Assembly (NCBI GenBank): GCA_963739175.1
Contig: CAVTZH010000010.1
Span: 105,001 to 169,000 of the forward strand
Source of the DNA: VAZQ01 sp963739175
GTDB taxonomy: Bacteria > Pseudomonadota > Alphaproteobacteria > Rhizobiales > Xanthobacteraceae
Direction: 5' to 3'
Length of the DNA: 64,000 nucleotides
Shown: in pieces, positions 27,101-35,908 of the stretch
How positions within the stretch are numbered: position 1 is the stretch's first letter
Layout: the number at the start of each line of letters is the position of its first letter
Notes under the pieces: model-generated
Seen by the model: the letters and a program-made list of their open reading frames with translations, nothing else
Databases searched by the model: none
What the model was told of the DNA's origin: nothing
Made by a program: the position numbers and the translations under genes

Positions 27101-28072
27101 GTGAATCCGATCCCTGCGCGCATCGCTGCGCTCGCCGTGCTGTTGCTGATGGCCGTGCCGGTCGCCGCACAGGATTATCCGTCGAAGCCGATCCGCATCA
27201 TCGTGCCGGTCGCGCCTGGCGGCATCACCGACGTCGCTGCCCGCGCCGCCGGCGACTACATCGCCCGCAAGTCCGGCCAGCCGGTGGTGATCGAGAACCG
27301 CACCGGCGCCGGCGGCAATATCGGCATGGAGATGGTCGCGAAGTCCGCACCGGACGGCTACACGTTTGGTGTCAGCGCGACCACCCAGATCGCGATCAAT
27401 CCGTTCGTGTTCAAGAAGATGTCCTACGATCCGCTCAACGACCTCGTTCCGGTCGCGCCGATCGGCGAGGCGCCGCAGTTCCTGGTGACCACCGCCAAGA
27501 TCCCGGCGGCGACGCTCAAGGACTTCATCGACTATGCGCGCAAGGAGAACGGCAAGCTCAACTACGTCTCGCTCGGGCCCGGCAGCACCGTGCATCTCGG
27601 CGGCGTGCAGTTCACGCGCCTCGCCAAGGTCGACATGCAGCCGGTGCAGTATCGCGGCGCCGCGCCCGGCATCAGCGACCTGGTCGCCGGCAATGTGCAC
27701 CTGATCTCGGTCGGCATCGCGCCGGTGAAATCGCTGGTGGAAGCCGGCATGCTGCGGGTGCTGGCGGCCGGAACGCCCAAGCGCGTGTCCTACCTGCCGG
27801 ACATCCCGACCGCCGCCGAGGCCGGCTTGCCGGGCTACGAGGTGACGACCTGGTTCGCCTTGTTCGCCCCGAAGGGGACGCCGCGGCCGATCGTGGAGTG
27901 GTTGAACGCCGCCGTGCGCGAGATGAACGCGGATCAGGCGGCGGTGCGGCGGCTCACCGACGTCAATATCGATCCCATGAGCATGACCGTCGACGAGTTC
28001 GGCGCGCAGGTGAAATCCGACGCCGAGAAGTGGGAACGCATCATCCGTGACGCGGGCCTGAAGCCGGAGTAA
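27101..28072 (+). CDS. Bug/TctC-type tripartite tricarboxylate transporter substrate-binding protein
   Basis: The 323-residue protein uses a GTG start at 27101 behind AGGAGACC. It has a signal peptide ending at VAAQDY and the Bug motifs IRIIVPVAPGGITDVAAR, VIENRTGAGGN, APDGYTFGVS and VQYRGAAPGISDLVAG. It lies 15 bases after the PAP2 gene, but nothing ties the two functions together. No TctAB genes are close. Ligand unknown. Confidence 0.9.
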   Translation: MNPIPARIAALAVLLLMAVPVAAQDYPSKPIRIIVPVAPGGITDVAARAAGDYIARKSGQPVVIENRTGAGGNIGMEMVAKSAPDGYTFGVSATTQIAINPFVFKKMSYDPLNDLVPVAPIGEAPQFLVTTAKIPAATLKDFIDYARKENGKLNYVSLGPGSTVHLGGVQFTRLAKVDMQPVQYRGAAPGISDLVAGNVHLISVGIAPVKSLVEAGMLRVLAAGTPKRVSYLPDIPTAAEAGLPGYEVTTWFALFAPKGTPRPIVEWLNAAVREMNADQAAVRRLTDVNIDPMSMTVDEFGAQVKSDAEKWERIIRDAGLKPE

Positions 28073-28267
28073 TTTCGTACCGAACGCCGATGGTTGCGAC
28101 TAACATGCGGAAATCACGATGGTTTTCGTGATGGCATCGGTCGCACAAAAAAAGCGTCCGGGATGTCGATCTTGCACCAGCTCGTTCGTCGTTCAGACAG
28201 AGGGCGCTGACGGTCATCCTCGACCGGAGGTCCTCCCAACCCGACAGGAGCACGACGATGCGAAGTC

Positions 28268-28693
28268 ATGGTGATTGTCAAAGCGACGAAGAATTCCGAG
28301 ACCGGCGTGATGCCCAGCGAGAAGCTGCTCGCCGACATGGGTAAGTTCAACGAGGAACTGGTGAAGGCCGGCATCATGCTGGCCGGAGACGGCCTCCACC
28401 CGAGCAGCAAGGGAAAGCGCGTGCGGTTCTCGGCCGGCAAGAAGACCGTCATCGATGGTCCGTTCTCCGAGACGAAGGAGCTCGTCGCCGGGTTCTGGAT
28501 TTGGCAGGTCAAGTCGATCGAGGAGGCGGTCGAGTGGGTGCGCCGCTGCCCGGACCCCATGCCCGGTGAGGAATCCGAGATCGAGATTCGCCCGCTGTTC
28601 GAAGCGAAGGATTTCGGCGAAGAATTCACGCCGGAGCTGCGCGCACAGGAAGAGCGTCTGCGCGCCGACATCGAGCGCAAGCGCGGATCGTAA
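28268..28693 (+). CDS. YCII-related (DGPF) domain protein
   Basis: The 141-residue protein shows the DGPF-type YCII domain: MVIVKATKNSETGVMPSEKL, then VIDGPFSETKELVAGFWIWQ and the C-terminal EIEIRPLFEAKDFGE. Members are small, possibly enzymatic proteins related to muconolactone isomerase folds and often linked to ECF sigma factors; none is adjacent. A better start, ATG 28258 behind CAGGAG, is out of frame by one base (ATGCGAAGTCATGG). Removing one A would give the usual MRVMVIVKAT opening, so a frameshift at the very start is likely. Confidence 0.85.
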   Translation: MVIVKATKNSETGVMPSEKLLADMGKFNEELVKAGIMLAGDGLHPSSKGKRVRFSAGKKTVIDGPFSETKELVAGFWIWQVKSIEEAVEWVRRCPDPMPGEESEIEIRPLFEAKDFGEEFTPELRAQEERLRADIERKRGS

Positions 28694-28699
28694 CTGGGA

Positions 28700-28890
28700 G
28701 TAGGTAGTGCGTGTCCCGGGCGCAGCGCAATGTAGGTAGTGCGTGTCCCGGGCGCAGCGCAATACGGAGTAGTGCGCTGCAGACCCGGGACCCCGGTTTC
28801 TTTATTAGCGAGTAGAAGTAACCGGGGTCCCGGATCAGCGGTGCATCACTGCGTGCTGCACCGCGTCCGGGACACGAGTCCCGACTACTC
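28700..28890. repeat. Large palindromic repeat with 32-bp tandem duplication
   Basis: The 32-base segment starting GTAGGTAGTGCGTGTCCCGG occurs twice in tandem (28700-28731 and 28732-28763). It begins a long inverted repeat: GTGTCCCGGGCGC pairs with GCGTCCGGGACAC near 28870. An inner palindrome, GGGACCCCGGTT / AACCGGGGTCCC, lies at about 28785-28830. A related unit lies at 62202-62365. The right end reaches the stop codon of the transglycosylase gene. Confidence 0.8.
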
Positions 28891-29715
28891 CGTCTGCAGA
28901 CGCTGCGTGAACAGCGCGATCGTCTTCTGATAGACCTGCGCCCGGTTCCATTCCTTCAGCACCGAAAAATTATGCGTACCCTCGTCGACCGGCCCGCCGC
29001 GCTGCCAGCCGTAGCCGAGCAGATAGTTGGCGGTGGAGCCCAGCGCGTCGGGCACGCTGCGGATCAGGTCGCGGCGGCCGTTGCCGTCGAAGTCGACCGC
29101 GAACTTCACGTAGGAGGAGGGCAGGAACTGGGTCTGCCCGATCTCGCCGGCCCAGGCGCCGACCAGCTGGTCGTTGCTCATGTCGCCGCGGTTGATGATC
29201 GTCAGCGCCGACATCAGCTCGCGCTGGAACATTTCGGTGCGGCGGCAGTCATGCGCGAGCGTCGCGACGGCGCGCACCACCGGATGCTTGCCCATGCCGA
29301 CGCCGAAATCGGTCTCCAGCGCCCAGATCGAGATCACCACTGCGCCGGGTACGCCGAACTGCTGCTCGATGCGTTGAAGCAGGGCGGCATGCTTGCCCAT
29401 GAGCGAGCGGGCCTTCGCGATGCGCGCCGCGACGCGCGGCGGTCCGAATTGCTCGAAGGTCTGCTTGAACACGCCTTGCCGCTGGTCGAGCTGGATCACG
29501 CGCGGATCGGGCGTGAGCCCGGCAAAGGCGGTCTGGATCACCTGCGGCGAAATTTTTTGCGCCTGCGCCTCGCGCGAGAACTCCGCAAGGAAGGCGTTGA
29601 AGTCGCCGCCGCATTGCGCGGCGCGCGCGGGCGCCGCGCTGAGCGTCGCGAAAGTGAGCGCCAGACTGGCGAACGCAAGTCCTGTTGCCGCGAGCCGTCG
29701 TGTCATCGGCGTCAT
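28885..29715 (-). CDS. Lytic murein transglycosylase (MltB/SLT_2 family)
   Basis: The 276-residue protein has a signal peptide (SAAPARAAQ) and the MltB-type catalytic domain. VVISIWALETDFGVGMGKHP carries the catalytic Glu, and EIGQTQFLPSSYVKFAVDFDG and DALGSTANYLLGYGWQ are conserved. It cleaves peptidoglycan to 1,6-anhydromuramyl products in the periplasm. There is no C-terminal peptidoglycan-binding domain, so it is the short form of the family. Its 3' end abuts a palindromic repeat. Confidence 0.93.
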   Translation of the reverse strand: MTPMTRRLAATGLAFASLALTFATLSAAPARAAQCGGDFNAFLAEFSREAQAQKISPQVIQTAFAGLTPDPRVIQLDQRQGVFKQTFEQFGPPRVAARIAKARSLMGKHAALLQRIEQQFGVPGAVVISIWALETDFGVGMGKHPVVRAVATLAHDCRRTEMFQRELMSALTIINRGDMSNDQLVGAWAGEIGQTQFLPSSYVKFAVDFDGNGRRDLIRSVPDALGSTANYLLGYGWQRGGPVDEGTHNFSVLKEWNRAQVYQKTIALFTQRLQTE

Positions 29716-29922
29716 CTCCGCAAAGTCCGGCTTGAATTAACCACCCCGTCCGTCCCAGGAATCGTCCGTCGTTATCGTCCATTTCCGCCGCAGGCCAGGT
29801 GCGACGTCAATGGTGTCGTACGAATTACGGAGCCCGCGTACATTGTCGGTGTGTCGCTAAAGTTAGGGCAAGCTTTTGCCCGATAGCATAAGGCCGGAAA
29901 CGGACAAAGCGGAGGCATAATC

Positions 29923-30975
29923 GTGTCGAATAGTTCTTTGCACTGGCGTTTCGGTCTGGCCCTCGCGCTCCTCACGCTGCCGGCCGGCGCGGCGCAGGCG
30001 CAGACCGGCCCAGAGGCGGAGTTCTACAAGGGCAAGACCGTCACCATCCTGGTCGGCTACGAGGGTGGCGGCGGTTATGACATCTATGCGCGCCTGGTCG
30101 CCCAGTTCCTGGGCAAGCATATCCCGGGCAACCCGACCATCGTGGTCCAGAACATGCCCGGGGCCGGTGGCCTGCGCGCCGCCCGCAATCTCGCGACCGT
30201 CTCCGCCAAGGACGGCACCGCGCTCGGCATGCTGGCGCAGACCCTGCCGTTCGATACGCTGCTCGGCTATACGCCCGACGTCGACGCCGGCAAGTTCAAC
30301 TGGATCGGGCGCGCCGCGATGAATGTCGAGGTCGGCGTCGCCTTCGCAAAATCCGGCGTCACCTCGATCGACGATGCGCGCAAGCGCGAGGTGCCGACCG
30401 CCGGCACCGGCGGCACCGCCAGCTCGACCGTGGTGCCGTTCATGCTCAACAAGCTCGCCGGCACCCGCTTCAAGCTGATCGCCGGCTACAAGAGCGCCAA
30501 TGAGGCGCTGGTCACCATGGAGCGCGGCGAGGTCGACATGGTCGGCGCGATCGGGATCGCGACCATCATGGCGCGGCACGCCGAACGGCTGAAGGACGGC
30601 ACCATCCGGATCATCTATCAGAGCGCGCTGACGCGGCATCCCGACATTCCGAAGGTCCCGACCATCGGCGAGCTTGGCGCCGGCAAGGAGGAGCGGGTGA
30701 TCCTCGACCTGTTCGCGTCCGGCGCCGCCATCGGACGCGCGCTGATCGCGCCGCCGGATGTGCCGCCCGCGCGCGTCGCCACGCTGCGCCGCGCGCTCGC
30801 CGCGACGCTTGCCGATCCGGAGCTGATCGCGATCGCCAAGAAGGGCGGCGGCCTGCCGCTCGAGCCGGGCTCGGGCGAGGAGCTCGAACGCATCGTGCGT
30901 CAGGTGCTGGCGACGCCGAAGCCGGTTGCCGACAAGGCCAAGGAAGTCCTGGAGTCGCTGAAGACGCAGCGCTAG
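29923..30975 (+). CDS. Divergent TctC/Bug-like receptor (FYKGKT subtype)
   Basis: The 350-residue protein uses GTG 29923 behind GCGGAGG and has a signal peptide ending at AAQAQ. The mature start EAEFYKGKTVTILVGYEGGG and HIPGNPTIVVQNMPGAGGLR place it in a distinct TctC-like subtype, shared in this window only by the gene at 41821. It ends 24 bases before the convergent stop of the MmgE/PrpD gene. No TctAB gene is near. It is likely a periplasmic receptor for an organic acid. Confidence 0.85.
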   Translation: MSNSSLHWRFGLALALLTLPAGAAQAQTGPEAEFYKGKTVTILVGYEGGGGYDIYARLVAQFLGKHIPGNPTIVVQNMPGAGGLRAARNLATVSAKDGTALGMLAQTLPFDTLLGYTPDVDAGKFNWIGRAAMNVEVGVAFAKSGVTSIDDARKREVPTAGTGGTASSTVVPFMLNKLAGTRFKLIAGYKSANEALVTMERGEVDMVGAIGIATIMARHAERLKDGTIRIIYQSALTRHPDIPKVPTIGELGAGKEERVILDLFASGAAIGRALIAPPDVPPARVATLRRALAATLADPELIAIAKKGGGLPLEPGSGEELERIVRQVLATPKPVADKAKEVLESLKTQR

Positions 30976-30998
30976 TGTCGCGACACCTGCTGCGCGCA

Positions 30999-32408
30999 TT
31001 ATGTCGGCGAACTGTGCGCGCCACTCAGCATTTGCCCGAGCCGGCGCGGGTCGAGCCGATCGAGATCCTTCGACATGGCGATGATCTCGGCGCACGCGCG
31101 GTCGGGCACGCGGCGCGACAGCTCCTGCACGAAGCGCGCCTCATGCTCCTCGCCGGTGAAGGGATCGCCGGCGCTGCCTTTCGGCGCCGGCACGAATTTC
31201 ACGAGCTCGCGTCCGTCGCGCAGGCGCACGCTCACCTTGGCGGCGGTGGAGAGCGCGTTGCTTGCGGCCTCCACCTCGTCGTCGATCGCGATGGTGGTGC
31301 GCTCCTCGATGTCGTAGAGGCGGCGATCGGTGAGGCCGGCCTCATAGTCGGCGACCGCCAGCGTCGGGATACGCCCGGCCGCCAGCGGAACATGCGAGGC
31401 CAGCGCGACGCTGAACGGCAGGCACATCTGCGCCGCCTGCAGGTCGACCGGATGCGGATTGGTGAGCCGGCCCTGGATCACCTTCGGGATGCCGAGATGC
31501 ATCGATGCGATGTCGTCGCCGGAGAAGCCGTGCTGCTGCCGCAGCGTCAGCATGGCGTCGATGCCGGCGGCGACGCGCGCGGCTGCCGCGTGTGACTTCA
31601 CCAGCACGTCCATGAGCAGGAATTGTGCGCCGAGCCCGTCCTCGATGATCGCCGGCTGGAAGCCGTCGGCATAGGCGCGCGCGAAACCGCCGCTGCCCTC
31701 GATCATGTCGACTGGGCCGGCAAAGCCGTGCTGGGTCAGCAGCGCGGCGGCGACGCCGCTCTGCGCGGCATGGGCGGCCTGGATGCGCTTGCCGGAGGCG
31801 CCCGAGTAGTAGAACTGCGCGACGCCGCTCGAATAGCTGCCGGCGAGCCCGATCGCCGCGAGGATTTTTTCGTCGGCGCCGCCGAACAGCAGCCGCCCCG
31901 CGGCCGCGGCGGTGCCGAACACGTCGCAGGTGCCGGTGCTCTGGAAGCCGCGCTGGAAATGGCCGGGCTGCACCGACAGCCCGACCCGGATCGTCACCTC
32001 GTAGCCGGCAACGACCGCCGCCAGCACCTCGGGTCCGGATGCGCCGACATGCTCGGCGGTCGCCAGCGCCGCCGACCAGGCGGCGATGCCGGGATGCAGC
32101 ATCGCGCCGACATGGGTGTCGTCGGCATCGAAGCTCGATCCGAAGGTGACGTTGAGGAACGTCGCGTGTTGCGGATTGAGCGTGTCTCCCGAATACAGCA
32201 CATGCGAGGCGCCCGGCTTCGCGATCACGTTCGCATAGTCGCGCGCCCATTGGCTCCACGGCAGCCTGGCGCCAATCGAACAGACGCGCAGATGATCGAG
32301 CAGCAGCCAGCCGAGCTTTTTCCGCACGTCGTCCGGCAGTTGCGCCGGATTGAGCTGCGCTGCGAATGCCGCCAGCGCGCGGGTCGATTGATGGGTTCTG
32401 GCATCCAC
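30999..32408 (-). CDS. MmgE/PrpD family protein
   Basis: The 469-residue protein matches the 2-methylcitrate dehydratase / cis-aconitate decarboxylase-like family. Visible blocks are LGWLLLDHLRVCSIGA, NVTFGSSFDADDTHVGAMLHPG, STGTCDVFGTAAAAGRLLF and SGASGKRIQAAHAAQSG. Family members dehydrate or decarboxylate di- and tricarboxylates, but many paralogues are uncharacterised. It is the third gene of a minus-strand cluster with an alpha/beta hydrolase and a Bug receptor, which suggests degradation of an imported acid. Confidence 0.9.
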   Translation of the reverse strand: MDARTHQSTRALAAFAAQLNPAQLPDDVRKKLGWLLLDHLRVCSIGARLPWSQWARDYANVIAKPGASHVLYSGDTLNPQHATFLNVTFGSSFDADDTHVGAMLHPGIAAWSAALATAEHVGASGPEVLAAVVAGYEVTIRVGLSVQPGHFQRGFQSTGTCDVFGTAAAAGRLLFGGADEKILAAIGLAGSYSSGVAQFYYSGASGKRIQAAHAAQSGVAAALLTQHGFAGPVDMIEGSGGFARAYADGFQPAIIEDGLGAQFLLMDVLVKSHAAAARVAAGIDAMLTLRQQHGFSGDDIASMHLGIPKVIQGRLTNPHPVDLQAAQMCLPFSVALASHVPLAAGRIPTLAVADYEAGLTDRRLYDIEERTTIAIDDEVEAASNALSTAAKVSVRLRDGRELVKFVPAPKGSAGDPFTGEEHEARFVQELSRRVPDRACAEIIAMSKDLDRLDPRRLGQMLSGAHSSPT

Positions 32409-32423
32409 GCGATTGTCCCGAGA

Positions 32424-33406
32424 CTATTTGATGGCTTTGAACACGTCCGCGAGCTTGGCGTATTTCGCAAGATCGCTCGCGATCACCTCGCGGAACTCCT
32501 GCGGCTTGCTCACGATGATGTCGGTGCCGCCGCTGATCAAAGTCTCGCGCACCGACGGGAGCTTCATCGCCTCGTTCACGGCGCTCCACAGCCGCTCGAT
32601 GATCGCCGGCGGCGTGGCGGCGGGTGCCAGCATGCCGATCCAGGACGTGGCCTCGTAGCCGGGCACGCCGGCCTCCGCCACCGTCGGCACGTCCGGCAGC
32701 GCCGGCGAGCGCTCCTTGCTCGAGACGGCGAGCGCACGCAGCTTGCCGTCGCGGATGAACGGAATGAGCCCGGCGGTGAAGCCCCACATCGCGCCGACCT
32801 GGTTGCCCATCACCGCCGGCAGCGCCGCGCCGGTGCCGGGGAACGGCACGTGCACGATGTTGAGGCCGGCCATGCGGTTGAAGATTTCGCCGGCGAGATG
32901 GTTGGGCCCGCCGACGCCGGAGGAGCCGAAGAACAGCTTGCCCGGCTGCGCCTGCGCGAGCGCCATGTAGTCCTTGAGCGTCGTCGCCGGCACCGACGGA
33001 TGCACCACCAGCACCACGGTGTTGCGCGTGAGCAGCGTGACCGGCGCAAAATCCTTGATCGGGTCGTAACCGAGCAGTGCGCCGGTGTGCGGCGCGATCA
33101 CCATCGACGACTCGGTCGTCGTCAGCAGCGTGTGGCCGTCGGCCTCCGCCTTGGCGACCAGCGCGGTGCCGATGCGGCCGGCGGCGCCGGCGCGGTTCTC
33201 GACCACGAACGGCTGGCCGAGCGCCGTCTGCAGATGCGTCTGCAACAGCCGCGACACGATGTCGGCGCCGCCGCCGGGCGCGAACGGCACCACGATGCGC
33301 ACCGGCCGGTTGGGATAGGCGGCTTCGGCATCGCGAGGCTCGCGGCGACAGCGCCGCGGCAGGCGAGGGCGGCGAGTACGGCGCGGCGGGTCAGTCGATC
33401 GGTCAT
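32424..33406 (-). CDS. Bug/TctC-type receptor, frameshifted in its signal region
   Basis: ATG 33406 begins a signal sequence MTDRLTRRAVLAALACRG, with an RR motif, reading to VAASLA. The mature receptor, from DAEAAYPNRPVRIVVPFAPG on, lies in the neighbouring frame. One missing base near 33331-33336 (CTCGCGATG, expected CTCGCCGATG) explains it. The rest is a full Bug protein: VVENRAGAAGRIG, VHVPFPGTGAALP and VADVFKAIK-like end motifs. It lies 15 bases upstream of the PrpD-like gene and 36 bases downstream of the hydrolase gene in the same direction. Confidence 0.88.
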
Positions 33407-33442
33407 GGGCTTTCCAGGCTGATCGGGCGATCCGCAGCACTA

Positions 33443-34267
33443 TCACTCAGCCGCATGGGAGGCGGCTGCGGCGTGGCGTCGCGAGGCTTCGTCGATGAAT
33501 GCGAGCGCGTGCTTCGCGCACAGCTCCGGCTCGACCGCCGCGATGTGAAAGGAATCGCCCGGCAGCACCAGCACGCGCGCATCGCCGAAGCGCTTGGCGT
33601 ATTGCTCGACCGCGGCGACCGATTGCAGGCCGCTCTCGGTCGTGGTCACGATCAGCGTCGGCGCGGTGATGCGCGCGAGGCCGGCCTCGAGCGTCATGTC
33701 GATGCGCGCCGCCGACGCGCCGAACGCCGACGTCTGCGCGGTCTTGCCCATCAGCTCGTCGGTCCACCATTTGATCTGCGGCTCCGACGCCGTGCTGCCG
33801 AGCCGCGACCGCATGGTCTCGGCCGCCCATTGCTGCACGCCCTTGAGGCGGATCAGGTCGGCATTGCCGGTGCCGCTGCCGCGCACCGGCGAGCCGAACA
33901 GGCAGAGCGAGAGCAGGCGATGCGGCTGGTCGCTGCCGAATTGCATGCAGGCCGAGCCGCCGTATTTCGCGCCGATCAGGTGGCAGCGCGCGATGCCAAG
34001 CGCATCGAGGAAGCGCCCGATATCGGCGGCGAGCTCCTTGGCCGAGAAGCCGTAGTCCTTCGACGCCGACGATTGGCCGAACCCCGGCAGGTCGGGCCGC
34101 AGCACGCGATACTTGCCGGCGAGATGCGGCACCCATTGCGTCCACGCGCGCGAGGATTCCGAATTGCCATGGATCATCACGATGGTTTCGGGCGTGGTCC
34201 AGGGCGCGCCGAACCAGTGGTCCTCATAGGCCATGGCGAGGCCGGGCCGCAGTTCGATCGTGGGCAT
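33443..34267 (-). CDS. Alpha/beta-hydrolase fold protein with altered nucleophile elbow
   Basis: The 274-residue protein has the fold's oxyanion segment MIHGNSESSRAWTQWVPHLA and the strand YRVLRPDLPGFGQS. The nucleophile elbow, usually G-x-S-x-G, reads G99-A-K101-Y-G103, so the catalytic serine is replaced by lysine. A plausible late histidine is kept (PGDSFHIAAV, about 243). It is either a non-hydrolytic member or one with a different chemistry. It is the first gene of the hydrolase-receptor-PrpD cluster and diverges from the formamidase gene. Confidence 0.85.
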   Translation of the reverse strand: MPTIELRPGLAMAYEDHWFGAPWTTPETIVMIHGNSESSRAWTQWVPHLAGKYRVLRPDLPGFGQSSASKDYGFSAKELAADIGRFLDALGIARCHLIGAKYGGSACMQFGSDQPHRLLSLCLFGSPVRGSGTGNADLIRLKGVQQWAAETMRSRLGSTASEPQIKWWTDELMGKTAQTSAFGASAARIDMTLEAGLARITAPTLIVTTTESGLQSVAAVEQYAKRFGDARVLVLPGDSFHIAAVEPELCAKHALAFIDEASRRHAAAASHAAE

Positions 34268-34446
34268 GGCGTTTCCTCTCTGGATCGTATTGTAACGCCG
34301 GTATCGCCACTGACGATACTGTGAGGGTCGGTATGGCCGTGCCTGCCTTCCCGGTGCCCGGGCAGGGTGCTATCGTTTGCGGAGCTGGGTTCATCGATCC
34401 CGCGCGCCGCATGCGCACGCGGGCAACTTTCAGTTTGGGGGTGGCC

Positions 34447-35800
34447 ATGCAACGTCCCGCATTCCTGAGGTTCGTACTGGCGGGCACAGCCGCCATCACG
34501 CTTGTCGCCGGTGCCAGCACCTACGCGCAAAACGAGAAGGCTGCGCCGCCGACGATCCCGCAGCCGATATCGGGTCCCGCCGATCCGAAATTGCGCGCGA
34601 TCCCGCTGCCGGGCGGCAAGACCATGCACCTGTTGCCGGCGACGCTCGAGACCACGCAATGGGGCTGGTTCAACAACGCGCAGGAACCGGTACTGCGGGT
34701 GAAGTCGGGCGACACCATCGTGCTCGAAACGATGATGCACAGTCACAACCAGGTCATCCCCGGCGCGACGATCGAGCAGATCAAGAAGATGCGCACCGAC
34801 TTCCCGGGCCGCGGACCGCACACTATGACCGGCCCGATCTATATCGAAGAGGCCGCCCCGGGCGACGTGCTCAAGGTCAAGATCAACAAGATCGTGCCGC
34901 GCCCCTACGCCACGAACTTCAACGTGCCGGGCATGTTCGGACAGTTCCCGAAGCTCTATCAGGATGGGCAGGTCAAATATCTCTATCTCGACCTCGACCG
35001 CATGGTCACCGAGTTCCTGCCCGGCGTTTGGATTCCGCTGCGGCCGTTCCCCGGCACGATCGGCGTCGCGCGCAAGGAGCCGGGCCAGTACAGCACCGTG
35101 CAGCCGGGCGAATTCGCCGGCAACATGGACATCCGCGATCTGGTCGCCGGTACCACGCTCTACGTACCCGTGCTCGTGCCAGGCGCGCTGCTGTGGACCG
35201 GGGATTCCCATGCCGCCCAGGGCAACGGCGAAGTCAATCTCACCGCGGTCGAGACCGCCTACCGCGAATTCAACATCACGGTCGACGTCGTCAAAGGGCA
35301 GCCGCTCGACATGCCGCGCATCGAGACGCCGCGCTCGTGGATCACCATGGGCTTCGACCAGGACCTCAACAAGGCCTGGGCGCAGGCAAAGGCGCAGACC
35401 GTCAAGTTCCTGTCCGAGCAGCGCATGATCTCGGCCGAGGCGGCGGAGAAGCTGATGGCGTCCGTCTCCGACTGCCGCGTCTCGCAGGTGGTCAACGTCA
35501 AGAAGGGCATCCACTGCCTCAATCCAAAGAACGTGCAAGGACCGCGAGGACATGGAGCGGCCGGTCAAGGAGACGCAGCGCTACTACGTCACCCATGTGC
35601 AAAACGCCGACCTCAACAAGGCGATGGATGACGCGTCGCTGGCGATGATCCAGTTCCTGGAGAAGAACCTGAAGGTCCCGCGCCTCGACGCCTATGGGCT
35701 CGCGAGCGTGGCGATGGATTGCCGCGTCGGCGCGGTGAACGAGAGCGGCGGCAACGTCCACTGCCTGATGCCGAAGAGTCTGTGGCAAAGGCCGAAATGA
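34447..35800 (+). CDS. Acetamidase/formamidase family protein with duplicated C-terminal module, frameshifted
   Basis: From ATG 34447 a signal peptide (LVAGASTYAQ) precedes an FmdA/AmdA-type amidase domain with VLETMMHSHNQVIPG, GPIYIEEAAPGDVLKVKI, GTIGVARKEPGQ and LWTGDSHAAQGNGEVN. Family members hydrolyse short amides to acid and ammonia; a signal peptide points to the periplasm. The first frame ends its family domain at DCRVSQVVNVKKGIHCLNPK. After a one-base shift near 35535-35545 a second, similar block reads DLNKAMDDASLAMIQFL to DCRVGAVNESGGNVHCLMPK, ending at 35800. The last ~62 residues therefore repeat the preceding module. Confidence 0.85.
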
Positions 35801-35817
35801 CGGCGACGGCTCTTGCG

Positions 35818-35908
35818 CCGCTCGTCCCCGCGCAAGCGGGGACCCAGGGCTACGAATGCGAAGTCTGAGTTTGTGTCCCTGGATTCCCGCTTGCGCGGGA
35901 ATGAGCGG
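35818..35908. repeat. REP-like inverted repeat pair (CCCGCGCAAGCGGGG type)
   Basis: The palindromes CGTCCCCGCGCAAGCGGGGA and GGATTCCCGCTTGCGCGGGA face each other across about 45 bases, between the formamidase and the metal-receptor gene. It belongs to the same family as the units at 8957 and 58772. Its right end contributes the ATG used as a possible start of the next gene. Confidence 0.8.

Noticed and set aside
30999..32408. Assigning the MmgE/PrpD protein as 2-methylcitrate dehydratase prpD
   Set aside because: No methylcitrate synthase or lyase gene is nearby, and the family has many paralogues with other substrates.
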